Shown in pieces: positions 11,346 to 23,096 of a stretch of 64,000 nucleotides of DNA; position 1 is the stretch's first letter, and every line of letters begins with the position of its first letter. The notes below the pieces were generated by a model. That model was given only the letters and a program-made list of their open reading frames with translations. It searched no databases and was not told where the DNA came from. Origin of the DNA: Brachyhypopomus gauderio (Eukaryota > Chordata > Actinopteri > Gymnotiformes > Hypopomidae); NCBI RefSeq assembly GCF_052324685.1, contig NC_135220.1, positions 5,311,350 through 5,375,349 of the forward strand, given 5' to 3'. Position numbers and translations under genes: made by a program.

Positions 11346-14295
11346 CAGTCAGTTTGTCTATGCTGCTATTCTCTTCTGTCACTGGTTAATTTGTTTCCAT
11401 AACATGACACTCTTGCATATGTATCATTTATTCCTGTCCCATTATGGAAGCAGCACAGATGGTTCCTGGCTGTAGTCATCTCTCCTGCACTACATCAGTC
11501 ATCTAAGGACATTTATGATACATCTATCTCACTGTCACTCTCTCACTATCTCACTCTCAATGTCTCACTATCTCATTCTCACACCCTCACTATCTCGTTC
11601 CCTCTCTCTCACAAAAAGATGCTAGACAGAATTACAGCAGAATAAATGAAGAACAAAAAACGAGACGTTGTTGCTCCCCACCCCTAACCCTCACCGTTTC
11701 TATAGAGACAAACCCTACAGGTTCCTCATCGCTACTCTTGAAGGAGTCTGCAGCTTCAGCAAACTGGATCACAGGAGCCAGGGAGGTTGCTGGGGTTTCC
11801 TCATGAAGTTTGCAGGGGTCTTTTCATTACTTTAGTATTACCATGGATGGAGAGCTGTGCTGTGAGATTAGAGGAACTCCTTTTTGAGAAGATGCTACCC
11901 TTCAACACCTACCAATCACTGGCAAGGAGAATGAGACGCCTCAACAGACAGTGGGGGTCTCTGTCTTCACATGAGTAATTAGCCCCAGACACAAAATATT
12001 CCAGAACATTCTAGCCAGCCTGTCTAACCCCCAGGATTGAAGCAGCATGAAACAGGCACGTGCACTAGCCGCCGCACGTTTACTGATGCGTGTCAACCCA
12101 CAAGTCACGCAGAGAAATCAAAGGCCGCGTCTGGGATTTGTGTCCATCTAATTTATTGCCAGTTTCACTCTGTCAGATTTGACTCACTCGAAAGGAATCA
12201 TTTGTCTTTCTGCTCTGCAATTTCATCTGTCGCAGCAAAACATTTTATTAGCACCATTTACCACCGTGAGGCTTTGCCTCGGAAATGAATAAACACACAG
12301 TGCTTCTCATGAATCATGGAAAACTCAAAAGCAATCTGGCCAACCCTCCCCTCCCCCCTCTCTTCCCAGCCTGCCGCCCTAGCCGAACACTACATATACC
12401 AGAAACATGGCGTGAAGTCGAACCAGAATCATTGTGCAAACTCTGGAGTTTAAAAAGGGTTTTGTGGTCACACAACTTCCACTGTGGAAATGAAAACTAA
12501 TTGAGTGTTGCTCTCGTCAAATGTCCGGAGGCAGTGGCTCTGCAACCACACCCATGAGAAGCTCCAACCATGGGCTTCATTAAACTGCCACAAATCTGTT
12601 TGAACTTTCCCTCTTATGGAAAAAAAGAGACACTTGTGTGGGGAGAAAACAGCAGCTCCAGTTCGAAGGCGGCGACGATTTCCGCATATTTCTATCACTC
12701 AGTAGCATTTCATAAAGTGGGACTCCACGACCCGTAAAATTAGCCAGAGTCCTCCCCAAATGAAGCGATTCACTGAGAGCTCCGGCAATTAAAGCGTTTC
12801 CAGCACGACTCAGGCGTTAACTAATCTGTCCGAAAAAACCGACACCACCGGGTGTAAAAAGCAAGGGCTCGCTCAGAAAAGACAAACCAAATCACCACGT
12901 GGGCCTGCACGAGCACCAGCACTTACACAACCATTACACTCCCAGATGTTATGGTAATTTGCAATATGCAAGACTATTATCTGTACTTTGTACAAGAGTG
13001 CTTAGCAAAATACTCTGTGTCAACATTTCTAGACACCATTAACTGTCATTAGCAAAGATTCACTCATTAGCTTCCACAAAAACAAGAGTGAAGCCTGTTC
13101 CACACAGAATCGCTTTCACCAGGAAACATCATGCAGAGAATCTTTCCCCACATCAACATACATAAATCGACATGTTACAGTCACAGACTGACAGTTGCAC
13201 ATTTTTGTTTTTTAGTCATTAGACCTACTTCATTAATGTCCAATATGAAAGACATTCATACACAAACACATTGAAATTCCACAACAATATACTGAAATGC
13301 CACATCAACATACTGGAATGGGATGAGCTTCCCAACCTTCTCACACCCTGTTCACAGGGGCATCTGTGGCAGGTCTTTGTCGTCTGCTGTTGCTCTGTGC
13401 ATTCTCATTGTCCGTCTGGACACCAGAGCAGCTCCTCTCTGGTAAGCTCTGCTTTCACGAGAGGACTTGGAGGGGAAGAGCATCTCCATTATTCAAACCA
13501 AACAAAAACAAGTTTTTCTTCTTTAAAATTTACTTTGAATTTCTCATTGTTGCTCCTAATCAGTACAAACAGAACATTTTGGTGGCCAGCTGGTGTTTTC
13601 AGATGTTTCAGTTGGCCGTTTGATGGTAAAAAAGAAAACAAATTAAAAACAATATTTACTATTCTTCAGGTTGTTATTTCAAAGACTTGTGATTGTCTGG
13701 AGAAAATTGTAAGCAAAACAGGAAATAATAAAACCAATAATAAAAGTCCCTTTTATGTGTTTTTTTTTTTCTTTTTTAGATTTGTGTTTTGTCTCAGCTG
13801 TCAGTCGGCTGTATGCTTTCTCTGCACATCAGACATCAGTCCGCTTTTTGCCTGCATTATCCACCCACCAGAATGGGTCCAGTTTAATGAATTTTATCTC
13901 CTCCGACACACTTTATCTTCCTTTTCCCCTCCATTTAAATTCTAACACAGCTGCATTTTCTTAAAATGGCCTCCCTTAATGTATGATGGATTCCACCGTG
14001 CAAGAAGTCCAACAAAAGGCCTCTTTATTTCCCCTTGTTTCCAGGAGAAGGAAGAAGTTTTATTCAGAATCGGGACAAAGGAGGCGTGAGACGACGGCAC
14101 GTCGCAGGGACGTGAGAAGAAGAGACTGAGGGAGAGAATAATGAGTAAGTCTTGAGTGTCTCCTCCATGTAAAAGAGATGAAAAGTCAACACTGCTCAGT
14201 TCTTTTATGAGTTTCACTAAGAGCTTTTAAAAGCATGTAATTTTCCGGTGGATGGAATATAACAAGGAGAAGCAGAGCTGGAAGAAAGGTGTTGG
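11346..14295. other. Gene-free unique sequence, possible conserved non-coding DNA
   Basis: Nearly 3 kb mostly free of tandem repeats except tctcactatctca-type blocks at 11520-11610. No exon is recognised. 12040-12290 and 12490-13100 look compositionally balanced and unique, which is unusual in this repeat-dense region. Confidence 0.4.
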
Positions 14296-14530
14296 AGGTC
14301 AGAGGGGATCTGGAGAGACCCACTCCCCCTCCAGTCTCAGTCAGAGGGGATCTACAGAGATCACTCCCCCTCCAGTATCAGTCAGAGGGGATCTGGAGAG
14401 ACCCACTCCCCCTCCAGTCTCAGTCAGAGGGGATCTACAGAGATCACTCCCCCTCCAGTATCAGTCAGAGGAGATCTGGTGAGACCTACCACCCCTCCAG
14501 TCTCAGTCAGAGGGGATCTACAGAGATCAC
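14296..14530. repeat. Alternating 41/42-bp minisatellite (dimeric)
   Basis: Six copies of an agaggggatct...cagtcagtc-type unit in two alternating forms, ggagagacccactccccc and acagagatcactccccc, giving an approximately 83-bp dimer. Confidence 0.92.
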
Positions 14531-15110
14531 TCCTATAATATCATCTATAATTGGTGGAATAAGTGATTACTCCCAAGTCCCACTCCTTCCCAAAATGGCT
14601 GAGGAAGATCTTTGACACCTCACATCCAACATATAAGTGCTGGTGAAGAATATTGATACTAAAACTTGTACTGCACCCAAAACATGCTTCAGTTATTCTT
14701 TTATAGTGCTTTGAAATCCAGAGTTGGTGACTCTAATGACCGAGACAAGAAACACAGTGGCAAAAAAATGAAGTTAGGGGTGGTCGCTCTGCTTTGTCTT
14801 ACTTTTTGTGTGAAGCATACAGGCTGTTATTTTTTTTTTGAAAAGCAAAATGAAGTCACTTTGTATTGGTTGTACATTTTCTCAAATACATTTACATACG
14901 TAGTTCTTTACACAATTACTGACAATCAGACTTATAAATCAGGTGCAGCTACTGAGGTGTTTGGCAGGTGTTCAGTGAGGTGTTTGGCAGGTGTTCAGTG
15001 AGGTGTTTTGGCAGATGTTCAGTAAATCTTTTAAAATCATGTTCTTACACACTACAATTCCAGCCTATAGATAGTTTAAAAAACATAAATCCAGTACAGA
15101 GCTGACTAGG
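14531..15110. other. Gene-free sequence with a small 23-bp repeat
   Basis: Unique, AT-rich. 14952-15020 has three copies of gaggtgtttggcaggtgttc. Confidence 0.5.
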
Positions 15111-15298
15111 TGATAAGTGACCAGGTGACTAGGGTTTAAATCCAATGACAGGGTTTAAATCCAGTGACAAGATGACTAAGGTTTAAATCCAGCGACAAGA
15201 TGACTAGGGTTTAAATCCAGCGACAAGATGACTAGGGGTTAAATCCAGCTACAAGATGACTAGGGTTTAAATCCAGCGACAAGTTGACTAGGGTTAAC
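15111..15298. repeat. 28-bp minisatellite (about 6-7 copies)
   Basis: The unit is gactagggtttaaatccagc followed by gacaagat. Confidence 0.9.
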
Positions 15299-15634
15299 CA
15301 CTGATGTCATGACAGACTCTTTGCCCTTCTAATATACCTGCACTTTGTTTGCAATAATCCTTCATCTCACTGAGGTAGATTTTCACATCTACAGACAGCC
15401 CACTATACACATGAACACAGCCACAGGATGCACTGAGACTTATGCACTAGCAGCATGTCCTAAACATAATGATCAGCCACATCCCTGCACACACCTGTTC
15501 GTCTGCTGGCCCAGTCCCTGTGGTGTCTGTGCAGCCTGCAGACGTCCACCGTGTGCAGACCAGACAAGCTGAAGTATACTTCAGATGAAGCATTCAAGAA
15601 TGCAGCTCCAGCTAGCTGAAGGCACCCTTCAGTA

Positions 15635-15637
<3 letters not shown>

Positions 15638-15716
<79 letters not shown>
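15638..15716. repeat. (GT)n microsatellite
   Basis: About 39 uninterrupted GT units. Confidence 0.97.
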
Positions 15717-15718
<2 letters not shown>

Positions 15719-15937
15719 AACATGTATAATACCACATGCCCTCAAACGAGCTGTGACTGGTTAGTAAAAAAAAAAAAAAACTTTGATTCAGACCGTACTG
15801 AAGGTTAGCGTGCTGAGAATGTGCCATACCATTAATGCACATCAGGGGGCACTCCTGCTTCACTGAGCATCACATCCGCACATCCAAAACAGGGCTCAAC
15901 GACACCAGCACACTAAGCCCACTGTTCCTCACTATGC

Positions 15938-15940
<3 letters not shown>

Positions 15941-16006
<66 letters not shown>
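15941..16006. repeat. (GT)n microsatellite
   Basis: About 33 GT units. Confidence 0.97.
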
Positions 16007-16008
<2 letters not shown>

Positions 16009-16246
16009 GCAGACCACCCTTCCCTGAGTAACTCCACACATCTCCCCCTTTCCAGAGACACTCCAGATGGTGGTGTTCCAGCATTGTGAATGCAGAATGA
16101 TACTGTTACTTTTGCCATAAAACAGGCAGAAAGCAAGATCACATGTTTAAACAACATTTACTTCATAAAGAACCGATTAAACTAATACACACACAGGTAA
16201 TTGTTTTGTACCACCTCATTATAAACAAGCTTTCCATTTTCACACA

Positions 16247-16358
16247 GACCCCCCCCCCCCCCCCGCAACACACACACACACACACACACACACAGGAGAC
16301 TATTCTGTACAACCTCATAGTGAGCCTTTCCATTTCTCTCTCTCTCACCTCTCTCTCT

Positions 16359-16422
<64 letters not shown>
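16247..16422. repeat. Poly-C, (CA)n, (CT)n, (CA)n compound microsatellite
   Basis: A poly-C run (about 16247-16264) is followed by CA repeats to 16294, a CT tract at about 16337-16400 and CA again to 16422. Confidence 0.93.
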
Positions 16423-16423
<1 letters not shown>

Positions 16424-16489
16424 CGTACTACAGGTTACTCCATATGTCGTACCTATAATTACATAAACACATATAAACACAATAGATTA

Positions 16490-16860
16490 GAATAGAATTT
16501 GTCCACTGCCGATGACACGAGCCCGTTTTCCTCGGCACGGGAGCGCGCGGTGGCGTGCGCGGTCACGAACGTCGTGTAATCGGCGCGGATAACCTGCGTC
16601 GTCACGGCACCTCAGCATTTACCTGTAAAAGTGTTTCCTTCGCGCTGCCAAACCCTGACAACCCGCATATCGTTCTCAGTGAGGTGATTACATAAGCGCA
16701 GGTCCCTAACTCGGAGAGTAATGGCGTCGTTTGACACCGTCTCGATCCACAGCGGTTACGTTTGAAGCGGGCCCGTGCTGTTGTTTTCCCGCCATCTGAC
16801 AGGCATATTAACACGTGAAGGCAGGTGACGGTCAATTAAACACCGTTTAGTCGCTCACGG
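16490..16860. other. CpG-rich unique patch
   Basis: High density of CG dinucleotides (gagcgcgcggtggcgtgcgc, cggcgcggataacctgcgtc) in a gene-free stretch. It could be a CpG island of an unrecognised transcript or a regulatory element; no exon could be established. Confidence 0.4.
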
Positions 16861-17600
16861 CAAATAGCTATTAGTGCTGGCACAAACTGACCAGTTTGTC
16901 TTTACACCCAGCATCAAGTAACGGTTAATCAAGGTACGTGGGCATATATGTTGTTCCCAACAGGTACAACGAATTACATTCAGCATATTTCACTTCTTGA
17001 TTTCAATCCCTTCACAGGACCCACAGACGTTTCTGAGAGGCCTTTGATATTAGGCCTGTGTGTTCATGGTTGTAATGCTTCATTATATGACAATCAGCAA
17101 TTCTGACTGAAAATGATAGCAAAGGAAATGTTAATTGTAGGTGATGGATGTGTGCTTAAACGGAAAACACCATCTATGCTTAACTGACGCATCATTCGAT
17201 TGTAATTAACCCTACACCTGACCCACTAAAGTTAGTTTTGATACAACTTCTCAATCTTATGATCTGCACTAATTAGTTACTACACAACTTACCCCACGCT
17301 GCATCTGCATCTCACACCCCTATTAGTTCAGTTCAAATCAAATCATCACTCATAATCAATCATCTTTTTTATAATCTTTAAATTAAAAACAACTTAAATT
17401 TCAGAAGTTGGCTTCAACTTTGCAGACTCTTCAAACACCAGCCATGGCATATTTCCTTCATAAATATGTCATGTTCATATTGTTATTCTTTAACACAGTT
17501 CAGTCTACAGAACCATCACATTATCATGAATGTTTATTAGAGTAATGTAGGATCACCTTATTGTGGATGTCTATTAGAGTAAAGTAAAAGATCCAAGTGA
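16861..17600. other. Gene-free unique AT-rich sequence
   Basis: No feature seen apart from short AT-rich stretches. Confidence 0.4.
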
Positions 17601-17828
17601 AAGAATGAGGAGAGAAGATTAGTGCAGGAGTGAAGAGTGAACATTAGGGCAGGAGTGAGGAGAGATACATGGAGAACTAGAGAGGAGTGAACATTAGTGC
17701 AGCACTGTGGTGTGAACATTAGTGGAGTGAGTAGTGAACATTATGCAGGAGTGAGGAGTGAACATTAGTGCAGGGGTGAACATTAGTGCTGGACTGAGGA
17801 GTGAACATTAATGCAGGTGTGAGGAGTG
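17601..17828. repeat. Degenerate gaggagtgaacattagtgca minisatellite
   Basis: About eight irregular copies with spacer differences. Confidence 0.85.
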
Positions 17829-18522
17829 AAGGCTTTGGTGTGAGATTCATCCTCTTCTGGGTCATGCGTTGCTGCACATGTAGGACTCAGAGAGTCATTG
17901 ATCCGTCTTCCTGTTCAAATATCCCATATGATCAAACCCTTCCGCTCTGGGTTGTGTGCTCTCTGTTTGACGTCAAACATTCCAAAGCAAATTCTAATCG
18001 CTGTTTTGTTTACCTGGTATGACACATTTTAGTGTCTGTGAACTTGCAATTCAATTCCCTCTATCTCTCGGAGATTAATTTGTTGACATGACTAAGCAAT
18101 TTTTATCTATGTGTTATACATCAGTCTATTAATCAATTCAATACATTAACAAACACAAACATAAACAGGTAAACACACAACATATATTTTTGTAATTTTT
18201 TTTCAAGAATGGAATAAATGAGAACTTTCAGCTATTGTTGGTACAGTAGTGTCAGTGAGTCTACCCACTTTCCCCCAGCTGGGCATTAGTATCAGTTAAT
18301 AGTAATAACCACAACAATGATAATAAAAAAAAATAATGATAGGTGCTTTCGGGGAGGTCAGCAAACACAGGGATGTTCTTCTCTGAACTTTTCAGGATGT
18401 TTGTTTTGGGTATATTTGTCAACATATCTAGAAACTTCATCCCTGTCTCATGTCCCTTGTTTCACATTGATATCTCTCTCTCCCTCTCCTCCTCTTTCCC
18501 TGCCTCTCTCCCTCTGTCTCTG

Positions 18523-18560
<38 letters not shown>

Positions 18561-18948
18561 CTTTCAGAGTGAGCTCTTCACCATCTTCAATGGCCATCAC
18601 TCACATATACTGCAGCTAATATGGATGTCAGGTAACTACTAGCTTGACATATGTCAATTAGGTATGAAAATATTTTTGCTTTCAGGAGCTCTTCTCTGTG
18701 TGTGGAGGGGTGATTTAGTCTGTCTGAGTGTGTGGGTGATTGTGTGTGTGAGTGTGTGTGCACCCAGGTACAGGGTGGTGGAGGGGGACAGTTATCTGCA
18801 GTTTTCAGTAGTTCTCTGCAATGTTTTGTAGTTTTCTGTAGTTCTCTGTAGTTTTCTGTGTTTATGTATGTGGGTTTGTGTTTGCGTGTTCACATACAAA
18901 TAAGACATAAACTTTGGCAAAGCAGCAGTGGCAGTTTTATTAAAGAAA

Positions 18949-18950
<2 letters not shown>
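17829..18950. other. Gene-free sequence with CT tract
   Basis: Unique AT-rich DNA; a CT tract at 18473-18557; gttttctgtagttctctgta repeats at 18800-18860. Confidence 0.5.

Positions 18951-19023
<73 letters not shown>
18951..19023. repeat. (GT)n microsatellite
   Basis: About 36 GT units. Confidence 0.97.
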
Positions 19024-19024
<1 letters not shown>

Positions 19025-19493
19025 CAGTGTAAGGACAGAGGAACAGATGAAAGTGAAGTTTGGTTTAAGAGCAGAATCCCTACTCCCCTCCTCCCTGAGC
19101 GCTGGTCCTGATCTCAGCGGCAGCCGCCAGCCCCCCACCAAGTGACCATTCGAATTTTAGTAGGATAACATCAGTGCATACAGAGTGAGGTCGTGTCGAG
19201 TCAGCTCGGAACAAAAGCGCACTTCCGCCCCCTTGTGTCCAGACTGTGTACGGCACTTCAGAAACAAAGAAAGCTGTAATGTTGCTCATCTTTGTTCCAC
19301 TGAGACTTCACAACAATGCCGCACAGGAACAGGACGGGTCTCCCTGGACATCATTCTCAAATTCTCAATTTGTCCAGAGTCCCAGCCACTTTTTATACGT
19401 ATTTGTGCACTTAGCTTGCATAGCTCACAATGGACGAGTTAAAAATGTATCATATGCTACTCTTTTAATTTTTACTCTCTCTCTTACATACTG

Positions 19494-19561
<68 letters not shown>

Positions 19562-19582
19562 ATACACACTCTCACACACACA
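19494..19582. repeat. (CA)n microsatellite
   Basis: Pure AC run to 19558, then CA/CT mix. Confidence 0.95.
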
Positions 19583-19884
19583 CTTAAACTGAATCTTTCT
19601 CACCCTCTCTCTTTCTGTCTCTCTTTATTGTGTCTATTCACAATATGTCTGATTAGTGTGTTTTCTTTCTGCCTTTATGTAATGCTGTAATATTTACAGT
19701 CTCTCAGCCTTGGTAAATCAGCTACATTGAATTCCTTGCAGACATTGGCACCTTCAGTTCTGCTGGAACAGACACTACATAACTGAGGAAAATATACTTC
19801 CACATACACCACCAACATAACTGAGAAACAGACACCTCCACATAAGAGACAAACAGCTCTAGCATAACAGACAAACAGACACCT

Positions 19885-20396
19885 CCTCTTAACTGAGGAA
19901 CTGACACCTCCAGCGTAACAGACACCTCCAGTATAACAGACACCTCCAGCGTAACTGACACCTCCAGTGTAACAGACACCTCCAGCGTAACTGACACCTC
20001 CAGTATAACAGACACCTCCAGCGTAACTGACACCTCCAGTATAACAGACACCTCCAGTATAACAGACACCTCCAGTGTAACACACACCTCCAGCGTAACA
20101 GACACCTCCAGCATAACTGACACCTCCAGTGTAACACACACCTCCAGCGTAACAGAAACCTCCAGCATAACTGACACCTCCAGTGTAACACACACCTCCA
20201 GCGTAACACACACCTCCAGCATAACAGACACCTCCAGTGTAACACACACCTCCAGCTTAACAGACACCTCCAGCGTAACAGACACCTCCAGTGTAACACA
20301 CACCTCCAGCGTAACAGACACCTCCAGTATAACAGACACCTCCAGTATAACAGACACCTCCAGTGTAACACACACCTCCAGCGTAACAGACCCCAG
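19885..20396. repeat. 18-bp minisatellite (about 28 copies)
   Basis: The unit is cacctccagygtaacaga/cacctccagtataacaga. The 18-bp period is divisible by 3, so long ORFs (up to 266 codons, minus strand) arise without any gene. Confidence 0.95.
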
Positions 20397-21094
20397 ACCG
20401 GACAGTGTGTGAGGTTGTGAACATCGATCCTGCAGCCGTCTCTGCAGACAGCTGTAGCTCACCTCCACCCGAGCTGCAGAAGCGTCTGGCCAGACGGAGC
20501 GGGTGCGCCTTCCCCCGCCCACACCCGCTCAGGAAACATCACTGCTCAGCGAAGTTAGGGGCTTGATGCTGTATGAAGCACATCTGCTCGCAAAATTATA
20601 TGATGTGTTCTGACCAGATAGGATGAAAAATGAAAACATCATGGTTTAATGGTAAACGCCAATGTTTTAATGTTAAATGCAGATCCAGCCCACAATATGA
20701 AGACAAAGACCTGAGACCTGACAGAACTGACCATCTGTAACAACACAAGCCACAAAACACTCTGAAGTTCTATTTCATTTATAAACAAAGTGGAGAAAAT
20801 ATCTTTGTACTTTTTTTAACTACAGCATGTAGATAAAACTCTTTAAGAGTTTAGATGTCTGCTTAAAAGAGCTTAAGAAGTATGGCTTTAAAGAGAATAC
20901 GTCTGAAATCTTGTGAGATTTCTTTTTGCTGGAAATATTGTATGTGTTAATTAAGGATTGTAAATTCTATCCGGTTAGGATGAGAATTTCACTGCTACTG
21001 TCTCTACATTCATGTGTGAATGATGGGATTCTGCAGCACACTATACTCCTTCAAAGAAAACAGTGACTATTAAAGTACTGGGGTTCGAGTATTG
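20397..21094. other. Gene-free unique sequence
   Basis: GC-richer to about 20530, then AT-rich; no exon or repeat seen. Confidence 0.4.
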
Positions 21095-21405
21095 CCCCAC
21101 ATACAGCAGGGGCTGGGGTATTGACCACACATACAGCAGGGGCTGGGGTATTGACCACACATACAGCAGGGGCTGGGGTATTGCCCCACATACAGCAGGG
21201 GCTGGAGTATTGACCACACATACAGCAGAGGCTGGGGTATTGACCACACATACAGCAGGGGCTGGGGTATTCACCACACATACAGCAGGGGCTGGGGTAT
21301 TCACCACACATACAGCAGGGGCTGGGGTATTCACCACACATACAGCAGGGGCTGGGGTATTCACCACACATACAGCAGGGGTTGGGGTATTCACCACACA
21401 TACAG
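21095..21405. repeat. 30-bp minisatellite (about 10 copies), interrupted by a SINE
   Basis: The unit is catacagcaggggctggggt then attgaccaca. One degenerate copy (catacagcagggactggggt) continues after the SINE at 21601. Confidence 0.95.
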
Positions 21406-21599
21406 GGAAGTCATGGCCTGGTGGTTAGGGAACTGGTCTTGTGACCGGAAGGTCGTGGGTTCGATTCCCAGACCTGAGGCCATGACTGAGGTGCCCCTGA
21501 GCAAGGCACCTTAACCCTCAATTGCTCACTTGTATAAAAAATGACATAAAATGTAAGTCACTCTGGATAAGGGTTTCTGCCAAATGCCAAAAAATGTAA
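21406..21599 (+). mobile_element. tRNA-derived SINE with target duplication
   Basis: The tRNA-like head shows an A-box-like tggcctggtggttagg and a B-box ggttcgattcc. The body contains gaggtgcccctgagcaaggc. The tail ggataagggtttctgccaaa is L2-like and ends in an A-rich tract. It is flanked by ACATACAG on both sides (21398-21405 and 21600-21607), a piece of the surrounding minisatellite. Confidence 0.9.
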
Positions 21600-21639
21600 A
21601 CATACAGCAGGGACTGGGGTGTTGCCCTGCAGGTACTTG

Positions 21640-22245
21640 GATAAACTTTTCAAAACAACATAAATTTGATGAAACAAACATTTAAAAAGTACACCAGTAT
21701 TCTTTAAACTTGCCACCCCAATATCTTAGCTACACCACTATGGCTCCTACACTCACCGGTCTTCTGATTAGCTACACACCTGCCTTAATGCATTTCTTAT
21801 GAGAACCGTTTCAGGCTAATCCACTGTCAAAGTCGATGAGTTCCCCTCTAGTGACTCGGCTGCATCTCTAACGTCAGTGCTCATGAGCTGGTATTGGTCT
21901 AGAGGAGCATTAACATAGCAGTGACATACATGACACACATGACACATGACACACTGCATCCATGACACACATGACATACATGCAAATGGCAGACCTTCAT
22001 TTCCTATGGGTATTTATTGTTCTGAGAAATATTTGCTATAACTGTAGAATTGATGTATGATTTCAATAAAATGTGTTTAATATATGAACTGGCCTGGGGG
22101 TTGTAACTCAGCCTGTAAAAGAGCACTGCTGGTTTTAATTGGTGGAGATGTTTTGAATGCCCTGTGCTCCAAGGAATGCTTCAGTCACCAGCGTAGGTAC
22201 GTCCTGGTTGACTCACACTTCAGATCTGGACAATCAGGAAGAAGC

Positions 22246-22291
<46 letters not shown>

Positions 22292-22420
22292 CTGATAGCC
22301 ATGAGTTTCACACTCAGGTTGCATGCACACTACCGTCCTGACCCTATGACCCTAAACACACACAAAAAAAAACTGCTTGGGACAGGAAAATCATCAAATT
22401 GGCAAATGTTGCAAATGTAA
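21640..22420. other. Gene-free unique sequence with a (GA)n microsatellite
   Basis: (GA)n at 22249-22285; short tgacacacatgacatac repeats at 21928-21980; otherwise unique. Confidence 0.5.
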
Positions 22421-23096
22421 AATATCAGACCAGGACATCTCTATATATCTCTACTCCTCACTATAAATATCAGACCAGGACATCTCTATATATCTCTACT
22501 CCTCACTATAAATATCAGACCAGGACATCTCTATATATCACTACTCCTCACTATAAATATCAGACCAGGACATCTCTATATATCTCTACTCCTCACTATA
22601 AATATCAGACCAGGACATCTCTATATATCACTACTCCTCACTATAAATATCAGACCAGGAAATCTCTATATATCTCTACTCCTCACTATAAATATCAGAC
22701 CAGGACATCTCTATATATCTCTACTCCTCACTATAAATATCAGACCAGGACATCTCTATATATCACTACTCCTCACTATAAATATCAGACCAGGACATCT
22801 CTATATATCACTACTCCTCACTATAAATATCAGACCAGGACATCTCTATATATCTCTACTCCTCACTATAAATATCAGACCAGGAAATCTCTATATATCT
22901 CTACTCTTCACTATAAATATCAGACCAGGACATCTCTATATATCTCTACTCCTCACTATAAATATCAGACCAGGACATCTCTATATATCTGTACTCTTCA
23001 CTATAAATATCAGACCAGGACATCTCTATATATCTGTACTCTTCACTATAAATATCAGACCAGGACATCTCTATATATCTCTACTCTTTACTATAA
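22421..23096 (+). repeat. 45-bp minisatellite (15 copies), in-frame
   Basis: The unit starts tatcagaccaggacatctct and continues atatatctctactcctcact. At 45 bp it preserves reading frame, giving a 15-residue peptide repeat (KYQTRTSLYISTPHY) in an open frame of 239 codons. No start context, splice sites or homology suggest a real protein. Confidence 0.95.

Noticed and set aside
14666..15001. Secreted-looking ORF (MKLGVVALLCLTFCVKHTG)
   Set aside because: A hydrophobic start by chance; the rest is AT-rich sequence running into a 23-bp repeat, with no splice partners or homology.
19722..20522. 266-codon minus-strand ORF with LEVSVT repeats
   Set aside because: Produced by an 18-bp tandem repeat whose period is a multiple of three.
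21406..21480. Genuine tRNA gene
   Set aside because: Has A- and B-box-like motifs but no cloverleaf that I could close, and it is followed by a SINE body, tail and target duplication.
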